A stretch of 30,767 nt of DNA from Pseudomonadota bacterium (GTDB lineage: Bacteria; Pseudomonadota; Gammaproteobacteria; Burkholderiales; Burkholderiaceae_D). The stretch covers positions 1 to 30,767 of the forward strand of contig JAEXJM010000055.1 in NCBI GenBank assembly GCA_023449275.1, read 5' to 3'. Below the pieces are notes generated by a model. It made no database searches. It was not told where the DNA came from and worked only from the letters and a program-made list of their open reading frames with translations. Shown here piece after piece: positions 7,305-15,016 of this stretch (position 1 is the first letter of the stretch; each line of letters opens with the position of its first letter). The position numbers and the translations under genes are program-made.

Positions 7305-7763
7305 ATGAAGATTTTATTCACAGCTGCTGAGATTGCACGAATGCGTTTGCCTGGCTTGCCAACGACCAAATCCAGTATTTTGTCCAGAGCCGCTAAAGAA
7401 GGCTGGCGTTATGAAGAGCAATATGGAATTGGTGGAATACGTAAAGTTTTTGAAATACCTGAACATTATCTGGTTTTGGCTCATGGGGAATCGGCAGGCA
7501 TAGCTGCCTATCAGAATGCAGAAAGATATCGGGTTAAAAGGGCAGGTTCAGGTGGCGATATTTCCGGTTCCGTTAATACAACCAAATTGACAGCCGCTGC
7601 ACGGGTTGTGGAAAAATGGGATTCCGAAGAGAAAATCGGAATGAGTGCGGATAAGAAAAGTGCCATTATCGCTATCTTTTACAAGATTTTGATGGATGGT
7701 TGTGATACTGCTGATCTATCTCATTTGCTTAAGGAACTATCCGATACTTTGAAAATGAAATAA
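7305..7763 (+). CDS. Mu-type HTH DNA-binding protein (repressor-like), lone
   Basis: A 152-residue protein. Residues 3-52 (FTAAEIARMRLPGLPTTKSS, then RAAKEGWRYEEQYGIGGIRKVFEIPEHYL) match the winged Mu-type HTH shared by the Mu c repressor and the N-terminus of MuA transposase, where it binds operator or enhancer DNA. There is no transposase catalytic domain. Residues 95-152 are a helical tail (SADKKSAIIAIFYKILMDGCD), as might serve oligomerisation. Size is a little below that of Mu c. No other Mu-like prophage gene is in the window, so it is a relic or a domesticated regulator. AGAGG about 14 bp upstream is a weak ribosome binding site. Upstream repeats suggest autoregulation. Confidence 0.75.
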   Translation: MKILFTAAEIARMRLPGLPTTKSSILSRAAKEGWRYEEQYGIGGIRKVFEIPEHYLVLAHGESAGIAAYQNAERYRVKRAGSGGDISGSVNTTKLTAAARVVEKWDSEEKIGMSADKKSAIIAIFYKILMDGCDTADLSHLLKELSDTLKMK

Positions 7764-7861
7764 AAAGACCGGCAGAAACCTCCTGAATGATGCGTATTCA
7801 TCCGGATTTTTCTCTTTTACGCTCTGGGTTCGTTGCAGTTTTTTCAGTGTGGCGGATTGAC

Positions 7862-7887
7862 CCTGTTTGAATGAATTATTCAACAGG
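7862..7887. other. Hairpin between convergent genes
   Basis: CCTGTTTGAAT (7862-7872) and ATTCAACAGG (7878-7887) pair over 10 bp with one bulged T and a 5-nt loop. It lies just beyond the gloA stop and about 100 bp after the Mu-type HTH gene. No T tract follows on either strand, so it may act as an RNA end stabiliser or a weak terminator. Confidence 0.4.
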
Positions 7888-7893
7888 AACAGG

Positions 7894-8283
7894 TCACCAA
7901 CTGTTTTCCTGAATCAGCTCAATTTTGTATCCATCGGGATCCTCGACAAAAGCGATAACGGTGGTACCTCCCTTGACGGGACCCGGTTCACGGGTAATTT
8001 TTCCTCCCTTTTCGCGAATGCGGTTGCATGTGGCTACGATGTCTTTGGAGGAAAGGGCGATATGACCATAAGCGGTTCCCATGTCATATTCAGAAACACC
8101 ATAGTTATACGTCAATTCAAGTTCGGCTTGTCCGGGATTGCTTTCGTAACCGAGATAGGCAAGGGTGTATTTGTATTCGGGATTGTCTTTCGTCCTGAGC
8201 AGCTTCATGCCCATTGTATTGGTGTAGAAATCGATGGAGCGGGTCAAATCACCTACGCGAAGCATGGTATGAAGAAAGCGCAT
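7894..8283 (-). CDS. gloA: Lactoylglutathione lyase (glyoxalase I)
   Basis: A 129-residue protein of the usual bacterial length. It converts the hemithioacetal of methylglyoxal and glutathione to S-lactoylglutathione, the first step of the cytosolic glyoxalase pathway. The metal ligands of the nickel-type enzyme, His5, Glu56, His74 and Glu122, fall at exactly the same positions as in E. coli GloA. Motifs seen are FLHTMLRVGDLTRSIDFYT at the N-terminus, GHIAL, and DPDGYKIELI near the C-terminus. An AAGGAG box stands at good distance from the ATG at 8283. It is last in the minus-strand run from glyQ, 87 bp after ygjP, so it may also have its own promoter. Confidence 0.95.
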   Translation of the reverse strand: MRFLHTMLRVGDLTRSIDFYTNTMGMKLLRTKDNPEYKYTLAYLGYESNPGQAELELTYNYGVSEYDMGTAYGHIALSSKDIVATCNRIREKGGKITREPGPVKGGTTVIAFVEDPDGYKIELIQENSW

Positions 8284-8370
8284 GTTATCTCCTTGTAAAT
8301 TTTTTTATTGTAAAAGATAGGTGGTTTTTGTAAACCGTTTTGTGAAAGTGTTTTATTTTCAGTCAGTTTC

Positions 8371-9216
8371 TCATTTTGTCTTCCCGAATAGGGAAAATAG
8401 TAAAGGTGACTGGATGTGCAGTTGTTTTCTGGCGTTTTTGTAATCAGGATAGTAGGTGGAAACGATATTCCAGAAACGCTGGCCATGATTCATTTCAAGG
8501 CAATGCGCCAGCTCATGTATGGCGACATAATCGATCAGGGACACGTCGCAATGGACAAGTCTCCAGTTCAGTCTGATGTGACGTTTTGCGGAGCAGGATC
8601 CCCACCGGGTTCGGGCATTGGACAGGGAAAATGAACTGAACTGGATATTCATGCGTTCGGCATGGAAGGAAAGTCTGCCCAGAAGCGTTTCTTTTGCCTG
8701 TTGTACAAGCCACTTTTTCAAGGTCAGGGCGAGAGGTTCGCCATCATCGGGTCGATAAACGAGAAGGGCATCATTTTCGATCCTGAAAACAGGTTTTCCG
8801 GATGTCGCTACAACTGTCTGAATGGTCAGACCCTTACCGAGAAAGGGGATAAGCTCACCGCTTTTCCATTTCATCGGAACGGTTTCCGACAGGTGGCCTG
8901 AACGGTAGAAGTCCAGTTTGGACAGAATCCACTTTTGTTTGTCAGTGATGGCGTTTTCTATGGATTGCAGGCTGGTTCTTTTCGGGGCGGTCACTCGCAA
9001 TCCTGTTTCATTGACGAGAAAACCGATAGACCTGCGACTGGAGCGTCGAAGAGTATAGGTGATTTGCCGTCCATTCAATAATATGGTTCTGGATACATCG
9101 CTCATGTTTGTGCCGCCCTGAACTTTACGGGAGCCGGATGAGGGGCGTTGCAGCGATTCGGGCGATTTTTCACCAAATATTTTTGCAAGGAACTGATCGA
9201 ATAAATCCATTTGCAT
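8371..9216 (-). CDS. ygjP: YgjP/SprT-like M48-type metal-dependent hydrolase
   Basis: A 281-residue protein of the YgjP (DUF45) family. The zinc site is clear: HELAH (234-238) with a third His at 244, followed by the FW typical of the family. The RWGSCS motif (204-209) that precedes the site is also present. An N-terminal MDLF segment is common among relatives, supporting the start at 9216 or the ATG at 9210, although no good ribosome binding site is visible. Family members are thought to be cytosolic zinc peptidase-like proteins; the substrate is not established. It follows plsC by 29 bp and is probably co-transcribed. Confidence 0.85.
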   Translation of the reverse strand: MQMDLFDQFLAKIFGEKSPESLQRPSSGSRKVQGGTNMSDVSRTILLNGRQITYTLRRSSRRSIGFLVNETGLRVTAPKRTSLQSIENAITDKQKWILSKLDFYRSGHLSETVPMKWKSGELIPFLGKGLTIQTVVATSGKPVFRIENDALLVYRPDDGEPLALTLKKWLVQQAKETLLGRLSFHAERMNIQFSSFSLSNARTRWGSCSAKRHIRLNWRLVHCDVSLIDYVAIHELAHCLEMNHGQRFWNIVSTYYPDYKNARKQLHIQSPLLFSLFGKTK

Positions 9217-9245
9217 AAGGCAAGTCTGGTGTTTTCCAGGGATTA

Positions 9246-9989
9246 TTATTCGTCTGAAGGGTAGGCGTCGGGTGAGATCCGGTGCATTTCGCTTTCGATC
9301 CAGTTTTCGACTTTTCTCATCAGTTCATCCGGAGTGTATCCTTCAGGCCAGATGGGCTTGCCGATGGAGACGGTGATCATTCCGGGTTTTTTGATGAATG
9401 AATTTCTCGGCCAGCATTCTCCGGCATTCAATGCGATGGGCACGACTGGCGCGCCGGACTCGATGGCAAGTCGAGAGCCGCCGTTCAGGTATTTCCCTTT
9501 TTTTCCTACGGCTGTGCGGGTTCCTTCAGGGAAGATGACGACCCATTGCCCGTCTTTCAGACGCTGGCTGCCTTTTCTGACCAGTTGCCTGATGGCGTTG
9601 ACGCTCTGGCTTCTGTCGATCGGTATGTTTCGCATGAGTGCGAGTGCCCATCCGAAGAAAGGGATGTAAAGCAGTTCTTTTTTCAGGACGAAGGACAGGG
9701 GTTTTGGTGAGATATCGATCAGAAAAATCGTTTCCCAGGCGGACTGGTGTTTGCATAAAAGGATACTCGGAACTTCCGGCAAGTTCTCTATCCCGATAAT
9801 CTGATAATCGATGCCGCATATTATTTTGGCAAACCAGATAGTGATCACATTCCAGCGGGTCGCGATGTAAAACCGGATGGGGAACGGTAACCAGATAGTT
9901 ACAAAGCAGACGCATGCCCAGATCGGGGTAAATACCACCTGGACGATACCGAAACAGAGGGAACGCAAAAACAGGCTGATGTTACTCAA
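9246..9989 (-). CDS. plsC: 1-acyl-sn-glycerol-3-phosphate acyltransferase
   Basis: A 247-residue PlsC-family acyltransferase that makes phosphatidic acid from lysophosphatidic acid at the inner membrane. Residues 8-38 form hydrophobic membrane-associated segments. Motif I is KHQSAWE (His81, then Glu86 in place of the classical Asp of HX4D; this variant is common in beta- and gammaproteobacterial relatives). The glycerol-phosphate binding motif FPEGTR is at 153-158, and GAPVVPIAL follows as motif IV. It lies 60 bp after gmhB in the glyQ-glyS-gmhB-plsC-ygjP run, a gene order common in Burkholderiales. Confidence 0.9.
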   Translation of the reverse strand: MSNISLFLRSLCFGIVQVVFTPIWACVCFVTIWLPFPIRFYIATRWNVITIWFAKIICGIDYQIIGIENLPEVPSILLCKHQSAWETIFLIDISPKPLSFVLKKELLYIPFFGWALALMRNIPIDRSQSVNAIRQLVRKGSQRLKDGQWVVIFPEGTRTAVGKKGKYLNGGSRLAIESGAPVVPIALNAGECWPRNSFIKKPGMITVSIGKPIWPEGYTPDELMRKVENWIESEMHRISPDAYPSDE

Positions 9990-10049
9990 TGAATTCTCCC
10001 TGAAGATGTGGGAACGGACCGTATCGGAACTGAATTTTGGAGCGTTCTG

Positions 10050-10631
10050 TCATGGTGTTTCAGGAACGGTCTTGTTCGGTTCCGCTGTTTTCGTTTCCTG
10101 CGTCAGCAGATGGTCAACGACGGCAGCGAGGTTTTCGAATATGACAGTCCTGGGAGGCAGGCCACCGTTTTCAAGGGTTTGTTTGCCTTTGCCTGAAAGA
10201 ACGAGTATCGGTGCACAACCTGCCAGGAATGCGGCCTGCAAATCCCGCAGTGAGTCGCCGACTGAAGGAACGTCATCCAGTTTGGTGTCGTATCGTTCGG
10301 AGATGGAACTGAACATCCCCTGACGCGGCTTGCGGCAGTCACAATTGTCGCTGGCGGTGTGAGGACAGAAGAAAATGGCTTCGACAAGGCCACCGGCTGC
10401 CTTGACGGCAGACTGCATTTTCTGGTGGATGGCGTTTAGGGTCATGATGTCGAAATAACCACGGCCAAGACCGGACTGGTTTGTCGCGACAACGACCTTA
10501 TAGCCTGCTTTTGTCAGGCGGCCGATCGCTTCGAGCGAACCGGGCAGGGGAATCCATTCATCCGGTGTTTTGATGAATGAATCGGAATCTTCATTAATCA
10601 CACCATCGCGGTCCAGAATAATGAGTTTCAT
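10050..10631 (-). CDS. gmhB: D-glycero-beta-D-manno-heptose-1,7-bisphosphate 7-phosphatase
   Basis: A 193-residue HAD-family phosphatase of lipopolysaccharide heptose synthesis, removing the 7-phosphate before nucleotide activation. The nucleophile motif DRDGVIN has Asp7 and Asp9; ATNQSG is motif II, and GDSLRD carries the metal-binding Asp residues. The zinc-binding set Cys89, His91, Cys97 and Cys99 (CPH...NCDC) identifies GmhB rather than histidinol phosphatase. I chose ATG 10631, with GGGGA 8 nt upstream, over the TTG two codons earlier. It starts 15 bp after the glyS stop, so the two are surely co-transcribed. The last 25 residues are a polar, probably disordered tail. Confidence 0.92.
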   Translation of the reverse strand: MKLIILDRDGVINEDSDSFIKTPDEWIPLPGSLEAIGRLTKAGYKVVVATNQSGLGRGYFDIMTLNAIHQKMQSAVKAAGGLVEAIFFCPHTASDNCDCRKPRQGMFSSISERYDTKLDDVPSVGDSLRDLQAAFLAGCAPILVLSGKGKQTLENGGLPPRTVIFENLAAVVDHLLTQETKTAEPNKTVPETP

Positions 10632-10646
10632 AACCAAATCCCCGAA

Positions 10647-12731
10647 TTAAGAAGCCAGTTTCGAAATGTCGGCTACCTGATTCATCATGGTATGCAACTG
10701 TTTCAGCAAGGCGATACGGTTGTTTCGCAGCTTCTGATCATCGGCCATGACCATGACGTTGGTGAAAAAGGCATCGACGTCGTCGTGCAATTGAGCCATG
10801 GTTTTCAGTGTACCAGTATAATCGCCTGCTGCAAATTTCTGGTCGGCCTGCGGTTTGACTGCCGTCATGTCGGCAAACAGTTTCTTTTCGCTGTCTTCGG
10901 CCAGAACGTCCGGCTGGACCTGTCCGGTATTGACATCGGATTTCTTGAGGATGTTGGTGATGCGTTTGTTGGCGGCTGCCAGTGATGCGGCTTCAGGCAT
11001 TTGGGCAAAGGCACGGACGGCATCCAGCCGGTCGATCAGGTTGTCGAAACGGTCAGGGTTCTGGGAAAGTACGGCTTCGATCTCATCCGGTGTATAACCC
11101 CGTTCACGCAACAGGCCTCTCAAACGATCCATGAAGAAGGCGATGACACCTTCGGTCGGGTCTTTCAATGTGGCGTTGGTCGACAGGATACTGACGGCCT
11201 GTGCCAGGGTTTCACGCAGTGAAAGCGGCAGTTTTTTCTCGATCAGGATACGCAAGAAACCGAGGGCATGACGTCGAAGGGCAAACGGGTCTCTGTCGCC
11301 GGTTGGCTGAAGGCCGATACCCCAGATACCGGCCAGAGTCTCCATTTTGTCAGCTAAAGCGATAGCGGTACCTGTTGCCGTCGTCGGCAGGACGTCACCG
11401 GCGAAGCGCGGCATATAATGTTCCTGGGAGGCGAGTGCCACTTCTTCAGGTTCGCCGTCGTGGCGGGCGTAATAGGTTCCCATAATGCCTTGCAGCTCCG
11501 GAAATTCACCGACCATTTCGGTTAACAGATCGGCTTTGGCCAGTTGCGCGCCACGATCGACAAGTTTTGTGTCATAACCGAGTTTTTCGGCGATAAAGAC
11601 AGCAAGCATTCTGACACGAGCCATACGTTGGGCCAGTGTTCCGAGCTTGTTGTGATAAACGACATTCGCCAGACCGGGCAGACGGTCTTCCAGCTTTTTC
11701 TTCTTGTCCTGTTCGAAAAAGAAGCGGGCGTCCGAGAGACGGGGACGGACGACGCGTTCATTGCCGCTGATGATACGTTGCGGAGTATTGGTTTCCATAT
11801 TGGAAACGATCAGAAAACGCGAGCGCAGGCGGCCTGAGGCGTCGGTCAGGGCAAAATATTTCTGGTTTGTCTGCATCGTCAGGATCAGGCATTCCTGCGG
11901 TACCTCAAGGAAAGTGTCTTCAAACTTGCATTCATAAACGACAGGCCATTCGACCAGTGCGGTGACTTCATCCAGAAGGGATTCAGGCATCAGCACCTTG
12001 TCGCCTTTGGCTTTTTCGTTCAACATCGCGCGTATACGTTCTTTTCGCGCATTGAAACCCGGAATAACCTTGCCCCGGGTTTCAAGGGTGACGGCATAAT
12101 AGTCGGCAGCCAGAATGCCGATGTCACCATCCGACAGGAAACGGTGACCGTGCGTGATACGTCCGGCCGAGAGTCCCAGCAGGGTAATCGGCACGACGTT
12201 TTCACCATGCATGGCGATGAATTCATGAACGGGACGAACGAATTCAACCGTTTCTCCGTCCGGTCGCTGATAGGTCATCATTTTCGGGACGGGCAGGTTG
12301 TGTGCCGCTTTCTCGACGGCTTTTTGCAGAGCGCTTGCCAGTGGCAGGCCCGATGCGGTGAATGTATAGAAAAAGCTTTCGTTTTTGCCATCCTGTGCTT
12401 TTTCCAGCTGACCGATGTCGATGTCCGGGATGTTCATGGCAGCCAGTTTCTTTTTCAGTGGTGCAGTCGGATTGCCTTCTGCATCCAGCGCGACCGTGAC
12501 AGGCAATACCTTTTGCCGGACTGTCTTGTCGGGTGAGATGTCACGAACGTCCGTTATGGTGATGGCCAGCCGTCTTGGCGTGGCGTAAACGGTCGTTTTT
12601 GACGAATCTGTCAGGAAGTTTTCCTCTTTAAGACTGTTTTCGATGGTACTTGCAAATGAATCGGCCAGTTTCATCAGTGCCTTTGGAGGCAGTTCTTCTG
12701 TCAAAAGTTCAACTAGCAGGGTCTGGTTCAT
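10647..12731 (-). CDS. glyS: Glycyl-tRNA synthetase beta subunit
   Basis: A 694-residue protein, the standard length for the beta chain of the alpha2beta2 glycyl-tRNA synthetase found in most bacteria. It starts LLVELLTEELPPKALMKLA, the conserved opening of the family, and carries the HD-like middle segment and the C-terminal DALR-like anticodon-binding helices (NNRIALLKQLH). The beta subunit recognises tRNA-Gly while the alpha subunit holds the class II active site. It follows glyQ by 72 bp on the same strand and precedes gmhB by 15 bp. Confidence 0.96.
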   Translation of the reverse strand: MNQTLLVELLTEELPPKALMKLADSFASTIENSLKEENFLTDSSKTTVYATPRRLAITITDVRDISPDKTVRQKVLPVTVALDAEGNPTAPLKKKLAAMNIPDIDIGQLEKAQDGKNESFFYTFTASGLPLASALQKAVEKAAHNLPVPKMMTYQRPDGETVEFVRPVHEFIAMHGENVVPITLLGLSAGRITHGHRFLSDGDIGILAADYYAVTLETRGKVIPGFNARKERIRAMLNEKAKGDKVLMPESLLDEVTALVEWPVVYECKFEDTFLEVPQECLILTMQTNQKYFALTDASGRLRSRFLIVSNMETNTPQRIISGNERVVRPRLSDARFFFEQDKKKKLEDRLPGLANVVYHNKLGTLAQRMARVRMLAVFIAEKLGYDTKLVDRGAQLAKADLLTEMVGEFPELQGIMGTYYARHDGEPEEVALASQEHYMPRFAGDVLPTTATGTAIALADKMETLAGIWGIGLQPTGDRDPFALRRHALGFLRILIEKKLPLSLRETLAQAVSILSTNATLKDPTEGVIAFFMDRLRGLLRERGYTPDEIEAVLSQNPDRFDNLIDRLDAVRAFAQMPEAASLAAANKRITNILKKSDVNTGQVQPDVLAEDSEKKLFADMTAVKPQADQKFAAGDYTGTLKTMAQLHDDVDAFFTNVMVMADDQKLRNNRIALLKQLHTMMNQVADISKLAS

Positions 12732-12803
12732 ATTAAAGCCTTTTGCTTTTTTACGCGGAGAGTATTCCGCTCAATAATTCGTACAGTTCAGTTCAAATCC
12801 GGC

Positions 12804-13715
12804 TCAGGCGATATTCCGGTGGTCGCCGCACATCGGGAAACCCAGTGCTTCGCGGGACTCGTAGTAACCCTGTGCAACCATGCGTGACAGGGTACGGATA
12901 CGGCCGATGTAGGCCGCACGTTCGGTGACGGACAGGGCGCCGCGTGCATCCAGAAGGTTAAACGTATGGGCTGCTTTCAGAATGTTTTCATAAGCGGGCA
13001 ACGTCAGTTTTTCACCGATCAGCCGCTTGGCTTCGGTTTCGTAATTGGTGAACAGGGTAAACAGGAATGGAACGTTGGCCTGTTCGAAATTGAAGGCGGA
13101 CTGTTCCACTTCGTTCTGATGGAAAACGTCCCCGTAGGTCAGGTATTTCTTGACGCCCCGGTCAGTCCATTCGGTCCAGACAAGGTCGTAGACGTTTTCC
13201 ACGCCTTGCAGGTACATCGCCAGACGTTCAAGACCGTAAGTGATTTCACCCAGAATAGGTTTGCAGTCGATACCGCCGACCTGTTGGAAATACGTGAACT
13301 GGGTAACTTCCATGCCGTTCAGCCAGACTTCCCAACCAAGGCCCCAGGCGCCCAATGTCGGGTTTTCCCAGTCGTCTTCAACGAAGCGGACGTCGTTCTG
13401 TTTCAGGTCGAGACCCAACGCGGCCAGAGAACCGAGATACAGGTCAAGGATGTCTTCCGGGGCCGGTTTCAGGACGACCTGAAACTGGTAATAGTGCTGC
13501 ATACGGTTCGGGTTTTCACCATAACGGCCATCTTTCGGACGGCGGGATGGCTGGACATAGGCCGCTCTCCAGGGTTCCGGGCCGATGGCACGCAGGAAAG
13601 TAGCCGTATGGGATGTACCTGCGCCGACTTCCATGTCATATGGCTGAAGGAGAGCGCAGCCTTGCTGGCTCCAGTATTGTTGAAGCGTAAAGATGATTTG
13701 TTGAAAAGTGATCAT
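12804..13715 (-). CDS. glyQ: Glycyl-tRNA synthetase alpha subunit
   Basis: A 303-residue protein, the same length as E. coli GlyQ. It opens with TFQQIIFTLQQYWSQQGCAL and contains VGAGTSHTATFLR and PSRRPKDGRYGENPNR, signature stretches of the class II catalytic subunit that activates glycine. The frame is open 50 codons further upstream, but that extension does not belong to the family; ATG 13715 with AGGAAA upstream is right. A 6-bp hairpin (CCCCGA at 13730-13735, TCGGGG at 13748-13753) lies just before the ribosome binding site and could modulate initiation. A TAGAAT box further upstream may be the -10 of the operon promoter, but its -35 is poor. It is first in the glyQ-glyS-gmhB-plsC-ygjP run. 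Confidence 0.96.
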   Translation of the reverse strand: MITFQQIIFTLQQYWSQQGCALLQPYDMEVGAGTSHTATFLRAIGPEPWRAAYVQPSRRPKDGRYGENPNRMQHYYQFQVVLKPAPEDILDLYLGSLAALGLDLKQNDVRFVEDDWENPTLGAWGLGWEVWLNGMEVTQFTYFQQVGGIDCKPILGEITYGLERLAMYLQGVENVYDLVWTEWTDRGVKKYLTYGDVFHQNEVEQSAFNFEQANVPFLFTLFTNYETEAKRLIGEKLTLPAYENILKAAHTFNLLDARGALSVTERAAYIGRIRTLSRMVAQGYYESREALGFPMCGDHRNIA

Positions 13716-13925
13716 GTCCGTTTTCCTGTCCCCGAAAACCGGATGAGTCGGGGGAAATTTTGCATAAGAGGAAATTCTAGCCGTTTTATGCACGAAGGGG
13801 AATTGAAAGGGGACTTGAAACCCGATTTCATGACGGGATTGTCTGAAATTTTCTGCATGAGCCACAGTAAAGGGCTCAAAAGTGAAAAACGGAAATACAG
13901 CCTGTTTAAATGACGGAATAAACGA

Positions 13926-13967
13926 TAAAAATCAAACGGGCACGGTTTTTTACAGGATACCGTGCCC
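13926..13967 (-). terminator. Terminator after fbp
   Basis: GGGCACGGT (13938-13946) and ACCGTGCCC (13959-13967) form a 9-bp GC-rich stem with a 12-nt loop, followed on the minus strand by GTTTGATTTTTA. It lies 12 bp beyond the fbp stop. Confidence 0.85.
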
Positions 13968-13979
13968 TTGTGGAAAAAA

Positions 13980-14993
13980 CTATCGTGTTTCCTTGTGATA
14001 GCGGGTTATACGATCGACTTCGTTTTTGGAACCAAGGAAAACCGGAACGCGTTGATGCAGCTTTTCGGGAACGACGTCCAGCAACGGGATCAGGCCATTG
14101 GTCGCCGCGCCACCGGCCTGTTCGACGATGAATGCCATCGGATTGGCCTCGTAAAGCAGACGGATACGGCCACCCTGTTCGATGTTGCGCTCGTCGGCCG
14201 GGTACATGAAGATACCGCCGCGATTCAGAATACGGTGCATATCGGTGACCATTGAAGCGACCCAGCGCATGTTGAAGTCTTTTTTCAGCGGACCGGTTTT
14301 GCCTGCCTGCATTTCTTCGAAATAACGTTTGACAGGCGGGAACCAGCGGCGGGAATTGGAGGCATTGATGGCGTATTCATTCGTGTTTTCCGGAATGCGC
14401 ATATTGGATTGGGTCAGAACCCATGATCCCATTTCCCTGTCAAGCGTGAAACAGTGGACGCCACGGCCTGTCGTCAGTATCAGCAGGGTTTGCGGACCAT
14501 AGAGAGCGTAACCGGCAGCGATTTGATTGCGTCCTGTTTGCAGGAAATCCTTTTCGTCGGCATCGGTTTTGTCTTCCGGCATTTTCAGCACGGAAAAAAT
14601 GGTGCCGATGGAAACGTTGACATCGATATTGCTGGAACCATCCAACGGATCGAACAGGAGCAAATAATTGCCGTGCGGATAGGTTTTGGAAATCGGGTGA
14701 ATGGTTTCCATTTCCTCGGATGCCATGGCAGCCAGATGTCCTCCCCATTCATTGGATTCCAGCAGGATTTCGTTGCTGAGGATATCCAGCTTTTTCTGGA
14801 CTTCACCCTGAATGTTTTCCGTTTCATTGCTGCCCAGGATGTTGCCCAGCGCGCCTTTGCCAACAGAATGCCCAATGGTTTTGCAGGCGCGCGCGACGAC
14901 TTCCAGCAACAGGCGCAATTCTTCCGGAACGGTACCGTATCGGCGGTTTTCCTCGATCAGGTGTTGTGTCAGGCTGACTCGTTTCTGTCTCAT
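13980..14993 (-). CDS. fbp: Fructose-1,6-bisphosphatase class I
   Basis: A 337-residue protein of normal class I length that hydrolyses fructose 1,6-bisphosphate to fructose 6-phosphate in gluconeogenesis. The metal and substrate motif FDPLDGSSNID is at 114-124, ASEEME provides acidic ligands around 91-96, and MYPADERNIEQGGRIRLLYE is the C-terminal substrate region. I prefer ATG 14993 to a TTG nine codons upstream. The gene follows pepN with a 23-bp gap and has a strong terminator, so pepN-fbp is probably one transcription unit. Confidence 0.95.
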   Translation of the reverse strand: MRQKRVSLTQHLIEENRRYGTVPEELRLLLEVVARACKTIGHSVGKGALGNILGSNETENIQGEVQKKLDILSNEILLESNEWGGHLAAMASEEMETIHPISKTYPHGNYLLLFDPLDGSSNIDVNVSIGTIFSVLKMPEDKTDADEKDFLQTGRNQIAAGYALYGPQTLLILTTGRGVHCFTLDREMGSWVLTQSNMRIPENTNEYAINASNSRRWFPPVKRYFEEMQAGKTGPLKKDFNMRWVASMVTDMHRILNRGGIFMYPADERNIEQGGRIRLLYEANPMAFIVEQAGGAATNGLIPLLDVVPEKLHQRVPVFLGSKNEVDRITRYHKETR

Positions 14994-15016
14994 TTCTTTC
15001 CCGTTTTTCTTGTATT

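Noticed and set aside
9730..9750. PlsC motif I with Glu instead of Asp as a catalytic loss
   Set aside because: KHQSxWE is a common variant in functional acyltransferases of this branch, and the other motifs are intact.
12966..13913. Long plus-strand ORF (315 codons) opposite glyQ
   Set aside because: It is antisense to a strongly conserved gene, matches no family and has no ribosome binding site; a codon-bias shadow. The same holds for long plus-strand frames over pepN, fbp, parC and parE.
13716..13937. Riboswitch or T-box before glyQ
   Set aside because: Only a 6-bp hairpin is present; no glycine riboswitch core or T-box sequence is visible.
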